A stretch of DNA of 64,000 nucleotides from CAVPCY01 sp963770765 (lineage in GTDB: Bacteria > Actinomycetota > Coriobacteriia > Anaerosomatales > PHET01): NCBI GenBank assembly GCA_963770765.1, contig CAVYQS010000006.1, positions 62,001 to 126,000 on the forward strand, written 5' to 3'. The stretch's first letter is position 1. Each line of letters opens with the position of its first letter. This document shows, in pieces, positions 53,656 through 63,981 of this stretch. The notes beneath the pieces are model-generated. The model saw nothing but the letters and a program-made list of their open reading frames with translations. It made no database searches and was not told the origin of the DNA. The translations under genes and the position numbers were made by a program.

Positions 53656-54663
53656 TCACCCGCGCTCGCAGGGGATCCGTCCCAGCTCGTCTCGGTGATT
53701 CATGATCTCGACGCCCGCCTGCGTGCCCGTGCCTTGGAACACCACGGTCGCTCGACCGCCGCGCAGCGCGCGCAAGGTGACCTCGAGGGTGCCTCCCAGC
53801 GACTCGGCGTCCTTGCCCTCCATGGCCCCCAGCACGGGCGACTTGAGTATCAGCGCTTCGCTGCCGGTGACGTGAATCTCGATCTCCTCGCGCCGGTCAC
53901 CCAAGACAAGGTGCGCTTCGTTGGAGCCGGTCTCGATACACCTCACGCGAGCGCCGGTGTAGGTCGCGAATCGGTGCAGCTCCCCGCCCAGCAGCAGGCC
54001 GGCGATGTTGCCCACGAACGCCCCGGTCATCCACGGCACCTTCGCCACCGAGAGCATGAGCGACGTCCCGGGCTCGCGGAAGTGGTTCGATTGAGCCCAG
54101 ATCCACGAGCTGGGGAAGCTGTGCCCCCAGTCCTTCTCGGTGTAGCCGCGACCGCCGTCGAAGTCGATGCACTCGCCGTCGAGCACGATCGAGCCGGAAA
54201 CGGTGTGGTCCATCGACAAGACGCCGTGGTAGGTCTCCATGCCGGGCACGAAGCGGTACCAGCCCATGATGCCGGGCGACAGCGCCCTGACCGGCCACGG
54301 GCACGCAGGCCCGAAGCGCAGCTCGCCGATCGCGCTGCGCTCGCCGTCCACGAGATCCAGCGAGATCCCTTCTCGGCTGAACGTGCTCGGGCCCACGTGG
54401 ACAGCGTACGGGTCGCGTCTCGAGTAGTCGAACGCATCGACCGGAAGGGCGAAGTAGTGGGTCGCGCCACCGGAGGGGACCACCTGCACGAAAGCGTGTG
54501 ATGCGGTCCCGTCCTCCGAGTACGAGACCCCGGGGATCACCGACAGCGTGCGCGTCGCGGCCGCGTCGACCTGCTTGTAGTACCAGCCTTCGAAGTACCG
54601 CCGAGAAGCCCGGCCACCTTGGTAGCCGGCGGGATTCCAGATGCGGCGCAGCGCGTACGGCAT
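53656..54663 (-). CDS. Tocopherol-cyclase-like protein
   Basis: 335 aa. Family marks: ASRRYFEGWYYKQVDA, GRGYTEKDWGHSFPSSWIWAQSNHF. Bacterial relatives outside cyanobacteria do not make tocopherol; they are lipocalin-like proteins probably acting on hydrophobic substrates. ATG at 54663 is six bases after the upstream DUF427 stop. The last residues have no membrane anchor. Confidence 0.85.
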   Translation of the reverse strand: MPYALRRIWNPAGYQGGRASRRYFEGWYYKQVDAAATRTLSVIPGVSYSEDGTASHAFVQVVPSGGATHYFALPVDAFDYSRRDPYAVHVGPSTFSREGISLDLVDGERSAIGELRFGPACPWPVRALSPGIMGWYRFVPGMETYHGVLSMDHTVSGSIVLDGECIDFDGGRGYTEKDWGHSFPSSWIWAQSNHFREPGTSLMLSVAKVPWMTGAFVGNIAGLLLGGELHRFATYTGARVRCIETGSNEAHLVLGDRREEIEIHVTGSEALILKSPVLGAMEGKDAESLGGTLEVTLRALRGGRATVVFQGTGTQAGVEIMNHRDELGRIPCERG

Positions 54664-54668
54664 CGCGC

Positions 54669-55145
54669 CTACCATCCCATCGTGCCCGGCTCGCCTTTGA
54701 ACGGACCCTCTATCTCGCTCGTGATCCACCCGCCGTAGAAGTGACCGGGCTGCGGCGTGACCTGCTCGCCGTCGACCGTCGCTTCATCGAACGCCCATGC
54801 GTAGAACGCCACGTGGTCGGCGAGCTCCTCGTAACCCGGGCTCGGATGTGGGTAGTACCATGCGACGTTGCTCAGCTTGGTGCCGTCCACGACGAGCGAG
54901 TAGTAGTGCGCCACGCCCTTGAACTCGCAGAACGTGGAGTGGGTGCTCGGCGCCAGGTACTCCATCTCAACGTCGTCGCGGGGCAGGTAGTAGACCGGCG
55001 GGTGGCTCGTCTCACACACCCGGACCGGCCGGTTCGTCTCGGCGATGAGTCGCCCGGACGCGGCGGCCCGGATATGCCGCTCGACCCGATCGATCGCGGG
55101 GGGACGCGGGTAGTCCCATACGGATTCCTTCTCGCGCTCCTTCAT
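54669..55145 (-). CDS. DUF427 protein
   Basis: 158 aa with PVYYLPRDDVEMEYLAPSTHSTFCEFKG and VAWYYPHP, which mark DUF427. ATG at 55145 with GAGGAA upstream. Operon with the tocopherol-cyclase-like gene. Role unknown in the family. Confidence 0.87.
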   Translation of the reverse strand: MKEREKESVWDYPRPPAIDRVERHIRAAASGRLIAETNRPVRVCETSHPPVYYLPRDDVEMEYLAPSTHSTFCEFKGVAHYYSLVVDGTKLSNVAWYYPHPSPGYEELADHVAFYAWAFDEATVDGEQVTPQPGHFYGGWITSEIEGPFKGEPGTMGW

Positions 55146-55233
55146 GGGGCGGGTTCCTCTCGGGGCGGTCGTGGGCGGAACAGCAACGGGGGAATGCTCA
55201 CTACGTACATCCCCAACGGCTACGGGAGAACCC

Positions 55234-56088
55234 ATGAGCGCGGAAAGAACCATCGTCGTCACCGGTGCCACGGGACAGCAGGGCGGCGCCACAGCTCGGC
55301 ACCTTCTCGCGAACGGGTGGCCGGTCCGCGTCCTCGTGCGCGACCCGGACAAGCCCTCAGTCCGCGACTTCGAGGCGGCGGGCGCGGAGGTGGCCGTCGG
55401 CGACCTCCTCGAACCCGCGTCGTTGGCCCGTGCGTTCGAGGGCGCCTACGGCGTCTACTCGGTTCAGACGTGGCGTGGACCCGGAGGTGTCGATGCCGAG
55501 AAGACCGGCGGTTTCAACGTCGCCCAGGCTGCCGCGGACGCCCGCGTGCGCCACCTCGTCTACTCGAGCGTGGGCGGAGCCGATCGGGCGCCCGAACTCG
55601 CGCACTTCGCGAGCAAGTGGGCGATCGAGCAGAGGCTGACCGAGCTGGGCGTACCTGCGACGATCCTGCGCCCGGTGTTCTTCATGGACAACTTCCGCTG
55701 GCAAGTGGCCGGTATCCGCGAGGGCCGGCTCGTCCAGGGTGTGAAGCCCACGACCCGGCTGCAGATGGTCGCCGTCGATGACATCGGCGCGTTCGCCGCC
55801 ATCGCCTTCGGCGCACCCGCCGAGTGGATCGGCCGCACGATCGAGCTCGCAGGGGATGACGTCACGATGGTCGAGGCGGCCGAGGTGTTCGCCGAGAGGA
55901 TCGGACGGCCCGTCGAGTATGTGGACGATCATGAAGACCGGCCCGGTGGCGGTAGCGAAGCGCGTAAGATGGCAGCGTGGTTCGACGAGCACGGCTACGA
56001 GGCCGACATCGCCGGACTGCGCGAGGTCTACCCGCCGCTCAAGGACCTGCGCTCGTTCGCCGCACAGGCCCCTTGGTTCGACAACTGA
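55234..56088 (+). CDS. NmrA-like NAD(P)-binding reductase
   Basis: 284 aa atypical short-chain dehydrogenase: TGATGQQGGATARHL dinucleotide loop, SSVGGADRAPELAHFASKW, ILRPVFFMDNF. No YxxxK catalytic pair at the usual place, as in NmrA regulators. ATG with GGGAGA upstream, divergent from DUF427. Confidence 0.88.
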   Translation: MSAERTIVVTGATGQQGGATARHLLANGWPVRVLVRDPDKPSVRDFEAAGAEVAVGDLLEPASLARAFEGAYGVYSVQTWRGPGGVDAEKTGGFNVAQAAADARVRHLVYSSVGGADRAPELAHFASKWAIEQRLTELGVPATILRPVFFMDNFRWQVAGIREGRLVQGVKPTTRLQMVAVDDIGAFAAIAFGAPAEWIGRTIELAGDDVTMVEAAEVFAERIGRPVEYVDDHEDRPGGGSEARKMAAWFDEHGYEADIAGLREVYPPLKDLRSFAAQAPWFDN

Positions 56089-56098
56089 AAGAGAGCCG

Positions 56099-56428
56099 AT
56101 GAAGACCGCCAAAACGGTGATGGGCAAACGATTCAAGTACGAGGGCACGCTCGACCGGGGGATCCGGGTCCACTTCGGCGACGGAGGCAAGGACTGGCTC
56201 ATTCCGCCGGAGATCGTCGACGTCATCAAGTCCGAGATCACCACGCGGAGTCCCGTGCTCATGGGCGCGAGCCGGCGTCCGCTGGTGAAGGACAGCGTGG
56301 GCGAGACGCTCTACCGCGATCACGGCTTCTCACCACAGGCGATGAGCTACGTCCTGCCCTTGCTGATCGAGGCCGGGTTCTGCACGATCTCGGACAAGCG
56401 CCCGTACCTGATTCGCGCGAAGAGGTGA
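56099..56428 (+). CDS. Conserved 109-aa protein, unknown
   Basis: 109 aa, starts ten bases after the NmrA stop with GAGAG upstream. N-terminal half KRFKYEGTLDRGIRVHFGDGGKDWLI suggests a small beta domain, C-terminal half a helical pair. No membrane segment. Likely cotranscribed with the reductase. Confidence 0.65.
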   Translation: MKTAKTVMGKRFKYEGTLDRGIRVHFGDGGKDWLIPPEIVDVIKSEITTRSPVLMGASRRPLVKDSVGETLYRDHGFSPQAMSYVLPLLIEAGFCTISDKRPYLIRAKR

Positions 56429-56545
56429 ACGGGGCACGCACTCGCAATCGCGAGGCGGTCGGGTGTATCCTAGTGCTTGGGGGCTGAGGCTTCGGCTGCT
56501 CGCAACGCGGTCTCAGCGGCACTGGTTCCGTCACCTGGGGGAGAC
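56429..56545 (+). promoter_or_regulatory. Promoter and structured leader
   Basis: TATCCT at 56466-56471 is a possible -10 and CGCAAT is a weak -35. The following 70 bases can form GCTGAG/CTCAGC (56483-56488, 56512-56517) around a GC-TTCG-GC hairpin before the GGGGGAG ribosome site. No known riboswitch family recognised. Confidence 0.35.
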
Positions 56546-57205
56546 ATGGAACTCAACCTGAGGTCGGCGCCGCGTCACTCACGCGCCGCCCGCACCGTGA
56601 TCGCCGTGGCGTTCGCGCTCGCGGTCCTGCTGGTCCTGCCCGCCCTGGCCTCAGCAGCTCCGATCACCATCGACGTCACGAACGACGCCAACCAGTCGCC
56701 CGTGTTCGCGACGTTCACCGACCCGTCGCTGGCGAGTCCCGCGGTCTGGAACGAGTTCGAGTGGGTGAACCGAGGCTACCCCTTGCTGGGTGGGCACACC
56801 TCGAACAAGTCCCTTCCAGCGGTCCACGTATTCGCGCCCGTACCCAACGGGCGCTACCAGGTGTTCGCGAACCTGTACGGGCAGCCGAGCAACGTGTTTC
56901 GCTACTACTACTCGTACGATTCCGGCGACCCGTCGGCGTTGAGCGTTGATGTGGGCCCTCAACCAGACTGCGCCGAGATCGCATTGGAGACGGTAGACGT
57001 CGTCGATGGGCAGTTCGATATCTACTTCCAGAAGGCGGACGCGACCGCGGGTCCCGAGAACTACTTCGGCTGGGCGTGGGTGCGGCTGGTACCGATCGAC
57101 CCGCCCGTGGTCTCGACGCCCGCCTCATCGGCATGGAGCCTGTGGCTGCTCGCAGGAGCCGCGGCGATCATCGCGATCCGGGCAGTGCGCAGAACCGCAT
57201 CCTAG
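56546..57205 (+). CDS. Secreted protein with C-terminal membrane anchor
   Basis: 219 aa: signal peptide to about residue 38, a beta-rich domain with many aromatics (YYYSYDSGD, NYFGWAWVRL), and a C-terminal anchor, SSAWSLWLLAGAAAIIAIRAVRR: polar linker, hydrophobic run and arginines, like a sorting tail. Convergent with the giant protease. Confidence 0.72.
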   Translation: MELNLRSAPRHSRAARTVIAVAFALAVLLVLPALASAAPITIDVTNDANQSPVFATFTDPSLASPAVWNEFEWVNRGYPLLGGHTSNKSLPAVHVFAPVPNGRYQVFANLYGQPSNVFRYYYSYDSGDPSALSVDVGPQPDCAEIALETVDVVDGQFDIYFQKADATAGPENYFGWAWVRLVPIDPPVVSTPASSAWSLWLLAGAAAIIAIRAVRRTAS

Positions 57206-57239
57206 GTCCGCTGCAACACCGGCCCACGCACTCGGTCGG

Positions 57240-60200
57240 TCAGTAGACCCTGAAGTAGCGCCTCGAGCTCTTGTGGGCTCCGTAGGTCGCGCTTCCCGCG
57301 TACGTGGCCACGACGTACCACCTGCCCCGGTACTTCAGAGAGGTCTTCGCCGTCACTTTCGAGTAGCTCGAGTACTTCGAGGCCTTCGCTGACACCGTCT
57401 TCCTGAGCACCCACGTGCCGCTCTGATAGCGATAGAAACGGAGCTTCACCGGACGGCTACCGGAGGTGAAGCGAGGCTTGATGTAGCTGCGAACCGTGAA
57501 CGACCGGTTGCGATACACCTTCGAGGCGCTCAGCTTCGGCTTGTAGAGCGCGGGGCGCACGACGACCCCGGTGCCCGCATTCGAAGCCGCGCGGTACCTT
57601 CCGTCCGAGCTGCCGGCGAAGCGGACCTGCAACGAGACGTTGCGCTGCGGCTGGAAGCGGTAGGTCCACGTGCCGAGATCGCCTGTCTCAAGCGCGGCGA
57701 GCTCGGTCCAGCTCACGCCCTTGTTGTAGCTCACATACAGTGCCACGGGCTGCCGCTTCAAAGCGGTGACCCCGCTCCTCAGAGAGCCGGAGACCGAGAC
57801 GTAGCCTCCGTAGGTCACCCGTGCGCCCGGCGAGATCGAAAGCACCGCCGAGTAGGTCTGCACGGCGACGTCCACGTGGCTCCAGTCGCTGAACCCGCTG
57901 CCGTTGCCCGCTCGGACCTCGACGACATTGGTGCCGTAGCGCAGACCCGAGACGGCCACGGAGGTCGAAGAGACACGCTGCGCCTGTCCCGAGTTCACCC
58001 GATACTCGTAGAACTCGGCGTGTTCCACGCCGGCCCACGTGACCTGTGCGCTCGTTGTCGCAAGCGGCGCCGAGAACGACTGGATCACCGGCGGCGCGGG
58101 TATCGGAAGCACGTAGTCGACGGTCACCAGCGTCCAGGCGCTGGCTCCCCCGAAGTTGCGCGCACGTAGGTAGATCCGGTTCTCGCCGCCGGGCAGGAAC
58201 GCCCTCTCGAGCCGCGGTTCGAGCAGCGTCTGTTCAACGCCGTCGAGACCGACCTTGTACTCGTAGGACTCGGCCCCCGGAACCGCCGGCCATGCTATGA
58301 CGACCGGGAAGCCGTGCACGACCATGCTCAGTGTGCCGGGTTCCGGCGCGGCAGGTGGCGGCGGGTAGTAGGTGACCGTGTGCTCCGAGGACCACGGTCC
58401 CACCCCGGTCGTGTTGCCCGCCCGAACGCGGATGGTGTTGTCGCGCGGACGGAGGGTCAGGGATCCCGTTGCCGATGCAGGCGTCTGAACCGATTCTGCG
58501 CCGTTGAACGAGTACTCGTAGTAGTCGACGTCCTCGAGCGAGGACCAGGTGATGATGGCAGCGGGATCGCCATAGAACGCGCTCTGAGACGTCAACGTGG
58601 GGGCTTCAGTGGGCTGCGGCGGGAACCACTCGAAGCTGATGGTCTGCCAGTCGCTCGAGCCGTTGAAGTTGGCCGCCCGCACACGCACGGTGTTCTCACC
58701 GCGCGAGGGACTCGCGATCGAGATGCTGCGACCCACGGTCACGTCGACAGGACCGCTGTTGACGGTGTACTCGTAGCGGGACGCACCGGCCACAGTGCCC
58801 CACGACACCTCGACCGGTTTGGCTGATATCGCGCTCGGGAAGCTCTGGTCGAACGCCACGCTGCCCGGAGCGGTCGGCTCCCACGAGATGGTGCTGACCG
58901 CCCAGTCGCTGAAGACGCCCGCCCTGACCGAGCGGACGCGAACCGTATTGGCGTGGGGGTTCAAGGTGAGTCCGACCTGCGATGACACGACGGCGTAGGC
59001 GGTGCCACCGTTGAACTCCACCTCGTAGCCATCCGCGGTGGCGACATCGGGCCAGTCGAGCGTGTAGGACTGCTCGAGGCTCGTCGCCGACGCGGGCGGA
59101 GCCGGAACACCCGGCGCGCTCGAGTAGTCGAAGGTCAGGCTTGCGGTGTCGCTCACGTTGCCGGCGGCATCGGTGACACTGACATGGAAGGTGTGCGTGC
59201 CGTCCTCGAGCGTCGAGAACGTATGGCTGTTGCCGGTCGCCGACACGGGAGTCTGCGAGTCCAGCCATACCATCGTCGTGTGCGAGGAGGTTGACTCGGT
59301 GTCCGTCCACGAGAACGTGTGTCCGGTGCGGGTGAGATCCGAGACGACCGGCCTCACGGTGTCGACCGTGAACGGCGCCGACCTGCGGGAGTCGGTCCCG
59401 AACCAGTTGAAGTCGCTTCTGGGCTGGACACTCACGGTGTGGGCGCCATCGGAAACCGCGGTGCCCAACGTGTGGCTGGTCCCCGTGACGCTGGTCTTGA
59501 GCGACCCGTCCACGTAGACGTCGTAGCTCACCGCGGTTCCGGCCACGGCAGACCAGCTGATGGCCGGGGTGTTGTCGTTCGTGAGCGCGGCGACGTTGAC
59601 CGCAGCGGGAGCCGGCAACCGAGGATACTGCGCGATCATGCTGTCGTAGGCCTTGCCCATGTCGAGAGCGCCGTACCCGTACTGATCGTCTCTACCGGGC
59701 GCACCGAGATCGGTCACGCCTTGGTTCAGTATGAGGCTTTCCATCTGCGCCTTCGTGAGGGCCGGGTTGGCTCTCCAGAGGTAGGCGATGGCTCCGGCGA
59801 CCGCCGGGCTGGCGAAGCTGGTGCCCGACCAGAAGTAGTAGCCCGGTTGGTAGGTCGTGCCCGCCCCGTCAGCGTCGTAGGTGGGTTCGATGGGCAGCCA
59901 CATGAGTACGCCGGGCGCGGTGATGTCGCACCTCGGACCATAGTTGCTGAACGAGGCGCGGGTGATGGCCCCCATGGTCGTCCAGCTCCCGCCGGTGGTA
60001 CCGAGGGCGCCCACGCCGATGACGTTGTCGCACGCGGCGGGGTAGAGCACCGAGCCGGCACTGTCGTTGCCGGTGGAGGCTACGACGATCACGCCTTTCG
60101 AATGCGCATAGTTGACGGCGTCTTGGTACGTGACGCTGGGGGAGTCGCCGCCGAGGCTCATGTTGATCACCTTGGCACCGGCGTCGGCAGCCAGGTAGAT

Positions 60201-61138
60201 GGCACTCGCTACCGCGCTGTCGAGGATCGTCACGGTCCCCTCGGGAACGCCGACGCCCGAGCCGCCGTAGACCGGGCCCGCGACCTTGTACGCGATGACC
60301 TGCGTGTCGTAGCCCACTCCCACGCCGCCGAGCCCGTTGTTCGCCTTGGAAGCGATGGTTCCGGCGACTCCCGTCCCGTGGCTGGCGAAGCTGACATCGG
60401 TGCCGGGGTGGGGTGTCACGTCATCGTCTGTCGTGTAGAGGCCGGTGCTCCAGTCGAACGACGCGAAGACGTCCTTGCCGGCGACGACCTTGCCGGACAG
60501 CTCCGGATGATTCAGGTAGAAGCCCGAGTCGAGAACCGCGACCTTGAAGTCGGCTGCGTTGCCGCGAAGCGGGTTGCGTCAGTGCGGAATCGTCGGCGAA
60601 CCCTGTCTGCCACGCGTCGACGGCGTTCATCTGGTCGAGCCACCAGCGCTTGCCGTTGAGGTAGTAGCCCGTACCGTCGAACCACGCCGTTGATTCGCTC
60701 AGGGCAGGGTCGTTGGGGGCCGTGTAGGCACTCAGCTGACGGAAGTAGTCGGGCTCCGCGTACTCGACCTGCGGACTCGACTCCAGCTCCTCGATGAACT
60801 CCTCGGTGGTCGTGCCCTTGGGCGGCTTGGCCGAGTAGACCCTCTTGCGGGCCGAGATGGTCTTCGCGCGCCGAGCACCCCGCGAAGTGATGACCTTGTC
60901 CGGCGTGGAGCTCGCGGTGCCGTCCTTGAACTTGACGATCACCAGACCGCTCTCGCCCTCGAGCTGAGGCATGCTCTCGGCGCCCAGGGTCCCTACGTCG
61001 ATGGCGTCGGCTGTCGACGCTGCGGTCGGCTCGGCGACGCTTGTCGATGGGGGCGTCTGACCGTGCGCTCGGAGATGCCCACGCCACCTGCGTACCCAGC
61101 AGGGTGACCGCGAGAAGCAGAGAAACGAATCGCCTCAT
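57240..61138 (-). CDS. Giant subtilisin-like protease with FN3-like repeats (two frameshifts)
   Basis: Reconstructed about 1298 aa. Signal peptide FVSLLLAVTLLGTQVAWAS; I9-like propeptide with EYAEPDYFRQ; S8 catalytic Asp in VAVLDSGF, His in FASHGTGVAG, Ser in GTSFASPAVAG; then about five tandem repeats of about 85 aa with YEY and N(T/R)xxVRARN signatures, then two beta-sandwich modules. Extra bases at 61049-61053 (GGGGG) and 60571-60573 break the frame between signal and propeptide and before the catalytic Asp. GGAGGG before the ATG. No wall anchor. Confidence 0.9.
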
Positions 61139-61278
61139 GTATGTGCCCTCCGACGCGTACCAGCGACGCCCACTGTAGTCGCAGCCGCGGCCGAACTCGA
61201 TTCGCGGCAGGTCTCTTGCGAGGTCCATCTTCGTGTCATCGGCAGAATCCGGCTCGAGCCTCAGTGACGGAGAGCACG

Positions 61279-61917
61279 TCACGCGCCATTTCCCTCATCG
61301 GTGGCGGGCTCGATCTCCGCCCATGTCTTGCCCTGCGAGATCGACTGAATGGTCGATGGCGAGACCCCGAACTCCACCGCGACGTTCCGAGACGAGCGCC
61401 CCGCGAGGAGCAGCCTCTTGATCTGCGCGACCTGCGGTGCGCTCAACGTCTTGCCCCGTCGCGGGTTGCCGGCCAGTCGAGCCGGCAGGTCGGGGTCGAG
61501 CTGTGACCATGCATGGCCACGCTTGATCGCGCTGACCATGCTGGGGCTGATGCCGAACTCCCGCGCGATCGACGCGCCCGTGCGCCCCGCCTCCAGCGCC
61601 GCCATGACCCCGCGCGCGCCCTCGGCGTCGAGAGCCGCCGTGGGTGATGCCGCCTGCACCCGCGCTCGGAGGTCATCGTCGATCGCCGCAGCCCACCGCT
61701 TGCCGCTCTTGATCGCGCCCACCGTCTCGACGGAGACGCCGAACTGCTCGGCGATCACGGTGTGGCGGTCTCCGGCAGCGATGCGCTCGGCGATGGCACG
61801 TGCCTGCGCGGCATCGAGCCTGGGTGCTCGCTGAGCGGGTGGCTGTGCGGCGGTCAGAGCGCATGCCGAGTACTCCATCTTGAGGCACTGTACGAGCCTG
61901 CATCGGTCCGCAACCAC
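61279..61917 (-). CDS. Triple helix-turn-helix protein
   Basis: 212 aa with three copies of an HTH unit spaced about 50 residues: AEQFGVSVETVGAIKSGKRW, REFGISPSMVSAIKRGHAW, VEFGVSPSTIQSISQGKTW. Units resemble the small resolvase/sigma-region-4-like HTH. No catalytic domain or other motif. The start is uncertain (GTG 61917 or ATG 61878; no clear ribosome site). DNA binding is likely; it is divergent from the TspO-like gene. Confidence 0.75.
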   Translation of the reverse strand: MVADRCRLVQCLKMEYSACALTAAQPPAQRAPRLDAAQARAIAERIAAGDRHTVIAEQFGVSVETVGAIKSGKRWAAAIDDDLRARVQAASPTAALDAEGARGVMAALEAGRTGASIAREFGISPSMVSAIKRGHAWSQLDPDLPARLAGNPRRGKTLSAPQVAQIKRLLLAGRSSRNVAVEFGVSPSTIQSISQGKTWAEIEPATDEGNGA

Positions 61918-62013
61918 ATCGATCGGTGGATGGGGTAAGCATACGATGAGTAACCGAGCAGTCGCTCGTCACGGCAGGTTCGCCGCCGATACACCGATGA
62001 GAAGAGGATGCCT

Positions 62014-62793
62014 GTGTCTGCAGCCCGAGCCACCACGTACCCGAAGACCGTCCTGCGGATCGTCGTCGCGTCGACCGTCGTCGGCACGATCGCGATGAAC
62101 GCGCTTGCGAACATCGTCCCCTTCTTCGGGCGCGGCACCGGCGAGGTCTCGGCGATCTACCCCACGCTCATCACGCCCGCCGGCTACGTCTTCGCGATCT
62201 GGGGGGTCATCTACCTGGGGTTGCTCGCCTACTCGACGGCCCAGTTCCTCTCACCTCTCAACGACGACCCGCTCCCCGATCGCCTCGCCTGGCCGCTCAT
62301 CGCGTCCGGCGTGGCGAACGTCGTGTGGCTGCTCCTGTGGCACTCGCTCAACATCTACTGGACGGTGCCGCTGATGCTGGCGCTGCTGCTCTCGCTCATC
62401 ACCGCCTACCTCATCGCACGGTCCGATCGTCCCGAACCCCCGCCGGCCCTCGAACGCTGGACGGTCCGCGCACCACTTGGCGTGTACCTGGGCTGGGTCT
62501 CGATCGCCACGATCGCCAACATCTCGAGCGCACTGTACGCGGCCGAGTGGAGCGGGTGGGGCATCCCCGCCGAGTGGTGGGGCGTGATCGTGCTTGTCGT
62601 GGGTGCGGCCGTCGCCTTCGCGGGGCTGGCGCGGCACGGCGACGGCGTCTTCGCCGGCGTGTTCGTGTGGGCGTTCGCGGGCATCGCGGTCGCGACGCCT
62701 TCCGAGCTCGTACGCACCGTGGCGAGCGTGCTCGCGGCTGCGATCGCGGTGGGGATCGTCGCCTCGGTGTTCGTTCGCCGCCGGCTCATCTAG
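62014..62793 (+). CDS. TspO-like tryptophan-rich membrane protein
   Basis: 259 aa, seven or eight helices with tryptophans in the helix ends (FAIWGVIYLG, VVWLLLWHSLNIYW, WSGWGIPAEWWGV), matching an extended TspO/MBR branch, which are tetrapyrrole- or sterol-responsive. GTG at 62014 is chosen over ATG 62008 since GAAGAGG then has normal spacing. Confidence 0.8.
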   Translation: MSAARATTYPKTVLRIVVASTVVGTIAMNALANIVPFFGRGTGEVSAIYPTLITPAGYVFAIWGVIYLGLLAYSTAQFLSPLNDDPLPDRLAWPLIASGVANVVWLLLWHSLNIYWTVPLMLALLLSLITAYLIARSDRPEPPPALERWTVRAPLGVYLGWVSIATIANISSALYAAEWSGWGIPAEWWGVIVLVVGAAVAFAGLARHGDGVFAGVFVWAFAGIAVATPSELVRTVASVLAAAIAVGIVASVFVRRRLI

Positions 62794-62814
62794 AGCGAGA
62801 CCCGCCGGTCGCGA

Positions 62815-63762
62815 CTACCCCTCCAGCAGCACCTTCATCGTGCCGGAGCGCCCGGCGACTTCCATCGCCTCGACCGCGTCGGCCAACGCGTAGCGAGTCT
62901 CGATCAGCGGCACGGGGTTCACCGCGCCGCGTTCGAGCAGCTCCAGAGCAGGCGCGAACGGGCCGCAGCGCGAGCCCACCACGGTGATCTCGTCGACGAC
63001 GAACGGCGCGAGATCGAGCGTGACCGCTTCTCGGTAGGTGGACTTGAGCACGAGCGTGCCCCTCGGGCGCAGAGCGGAGCGGGCCACGTCGAGCCCCGAC
63101 GGCGAACCGGTCGCTTCGACCACCACGTCCCAGCAGCGCTCGCCGACCTCGTCGGCGGCGATGCACTCGACCCCGCCCACACGCAGCAGCTCGACCTGGC
63201 GCTCGTAACGCGCGACCACGCGAACGTGCGCACCGGTCAGCGCGAGCACCCGCCCGACGAGCTGGCCGAGACGGCCGGCGCCCACGAGCAGCACGCGATC
63301 ACTCGGCCGAATGTGCACCTGCTCGAGGATCTCGAGCGCGGCCGCAAGCGGCTCGGTGAACACGGCGGCCTCGTCGGCGACTCCGTCCGGTACCCGATGC
63401 AGGTTGGCGAGGGGTACCCGCACGTACTCGGCGTGGGCCCCGTCGCGGGCGACGATACCGAGGACCGTGCGCCTCTCGCAGTGCGTCGGGTTTCCTCGGC
63501 GGCACGCCTCGCATGCCCCGCAGGCATCGTTGATCTCGCCGACGACCCGTGCTCCGACCCACGAGAGGTCCGGCGCCTCGACGACCTCGCCGACGAACTC
63601 GTGGCCGAGCACACCGGTGTACGGGTAGTAGCCGCGCGTCAGCTCCAGATCGGTTCCGCAGATGCCCGACAGCCGCACGCGCACGAGCGCCTCGCCACCG
63701 GCAGGCGGCACGTCGATCTCGCGCACCGACAACCGACCGTCTTCGAGCCAGAGTGCCTTCAT
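62815..63762 (-). CDS. Zinc-dependent alcohol dehydrogenase
   Basis: 315 aa medium-chain dehydrogenase: GICGTDLELTRG and GHEFVGEVVE bind catalytic zinc, GACEACRRGNPTHC is the structural zinc loop (four Cys), LLVGAGRLGQLV the NAD(P) loop. ATG with GAAGGATC upstream. Substrate unknown; the alditol/sorbitol branch is possible. Convergent with the TspO-like gene, 21 bp apart. Confidence 0.93.
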   Translation of the reverse strand: MKALWLEDGRLSVREIDVPPAGGEALVRVRLSGICGTDLELTRGYYPYTGVLGHEFVGEVVEAPDLSWVGARVVGEINDACGACEACRRGNPTHCERRTVLGIVARDGAHAEYVRVPLANLHRVPDGVADEAAVFTEPLAAALEILEQVHIRPSDRVLLVGAGRLGQLVGRVLALTGAHVRVVARYERQVELLRVGGVECIAADEVGERCWDVVVEATGSPSGLDVARSALRPRGTLVLKSTYREAVTLDLAPFVVDEITVVGSRCGPFAPALELLERGAVNPVPLIETRYALADAVEAMEVAGRSGTMKVLLEG

Positions 63763-63981
63763 GCGAGATCCTTCGAACGGCACGTGCATGCGGTCTGCGC
63801 GTCGCGTCGAATCTCGAACGCCCGCAGGGGCGCCCGGGTCCGTCCGCGCACCTGCCACAGGATACCGCGCCTTCATCGGCATGCAGGAGTGGGATGCGTT
63901 GGCACGACGAATGCTTGTTGCATCACGACACATAGCGATATGTCGCTTATCACGAGCGTTCCCCTAACGAAAGGAACTCAG

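Noticed and set aside
56429..56545. A c-di-GMP or c-di-AMP riboswitch before the secreted protein gene
   Set aside because: Conserved cores of those families (for example the GGCAAACC region) are not present; only generic hairpins are seen.
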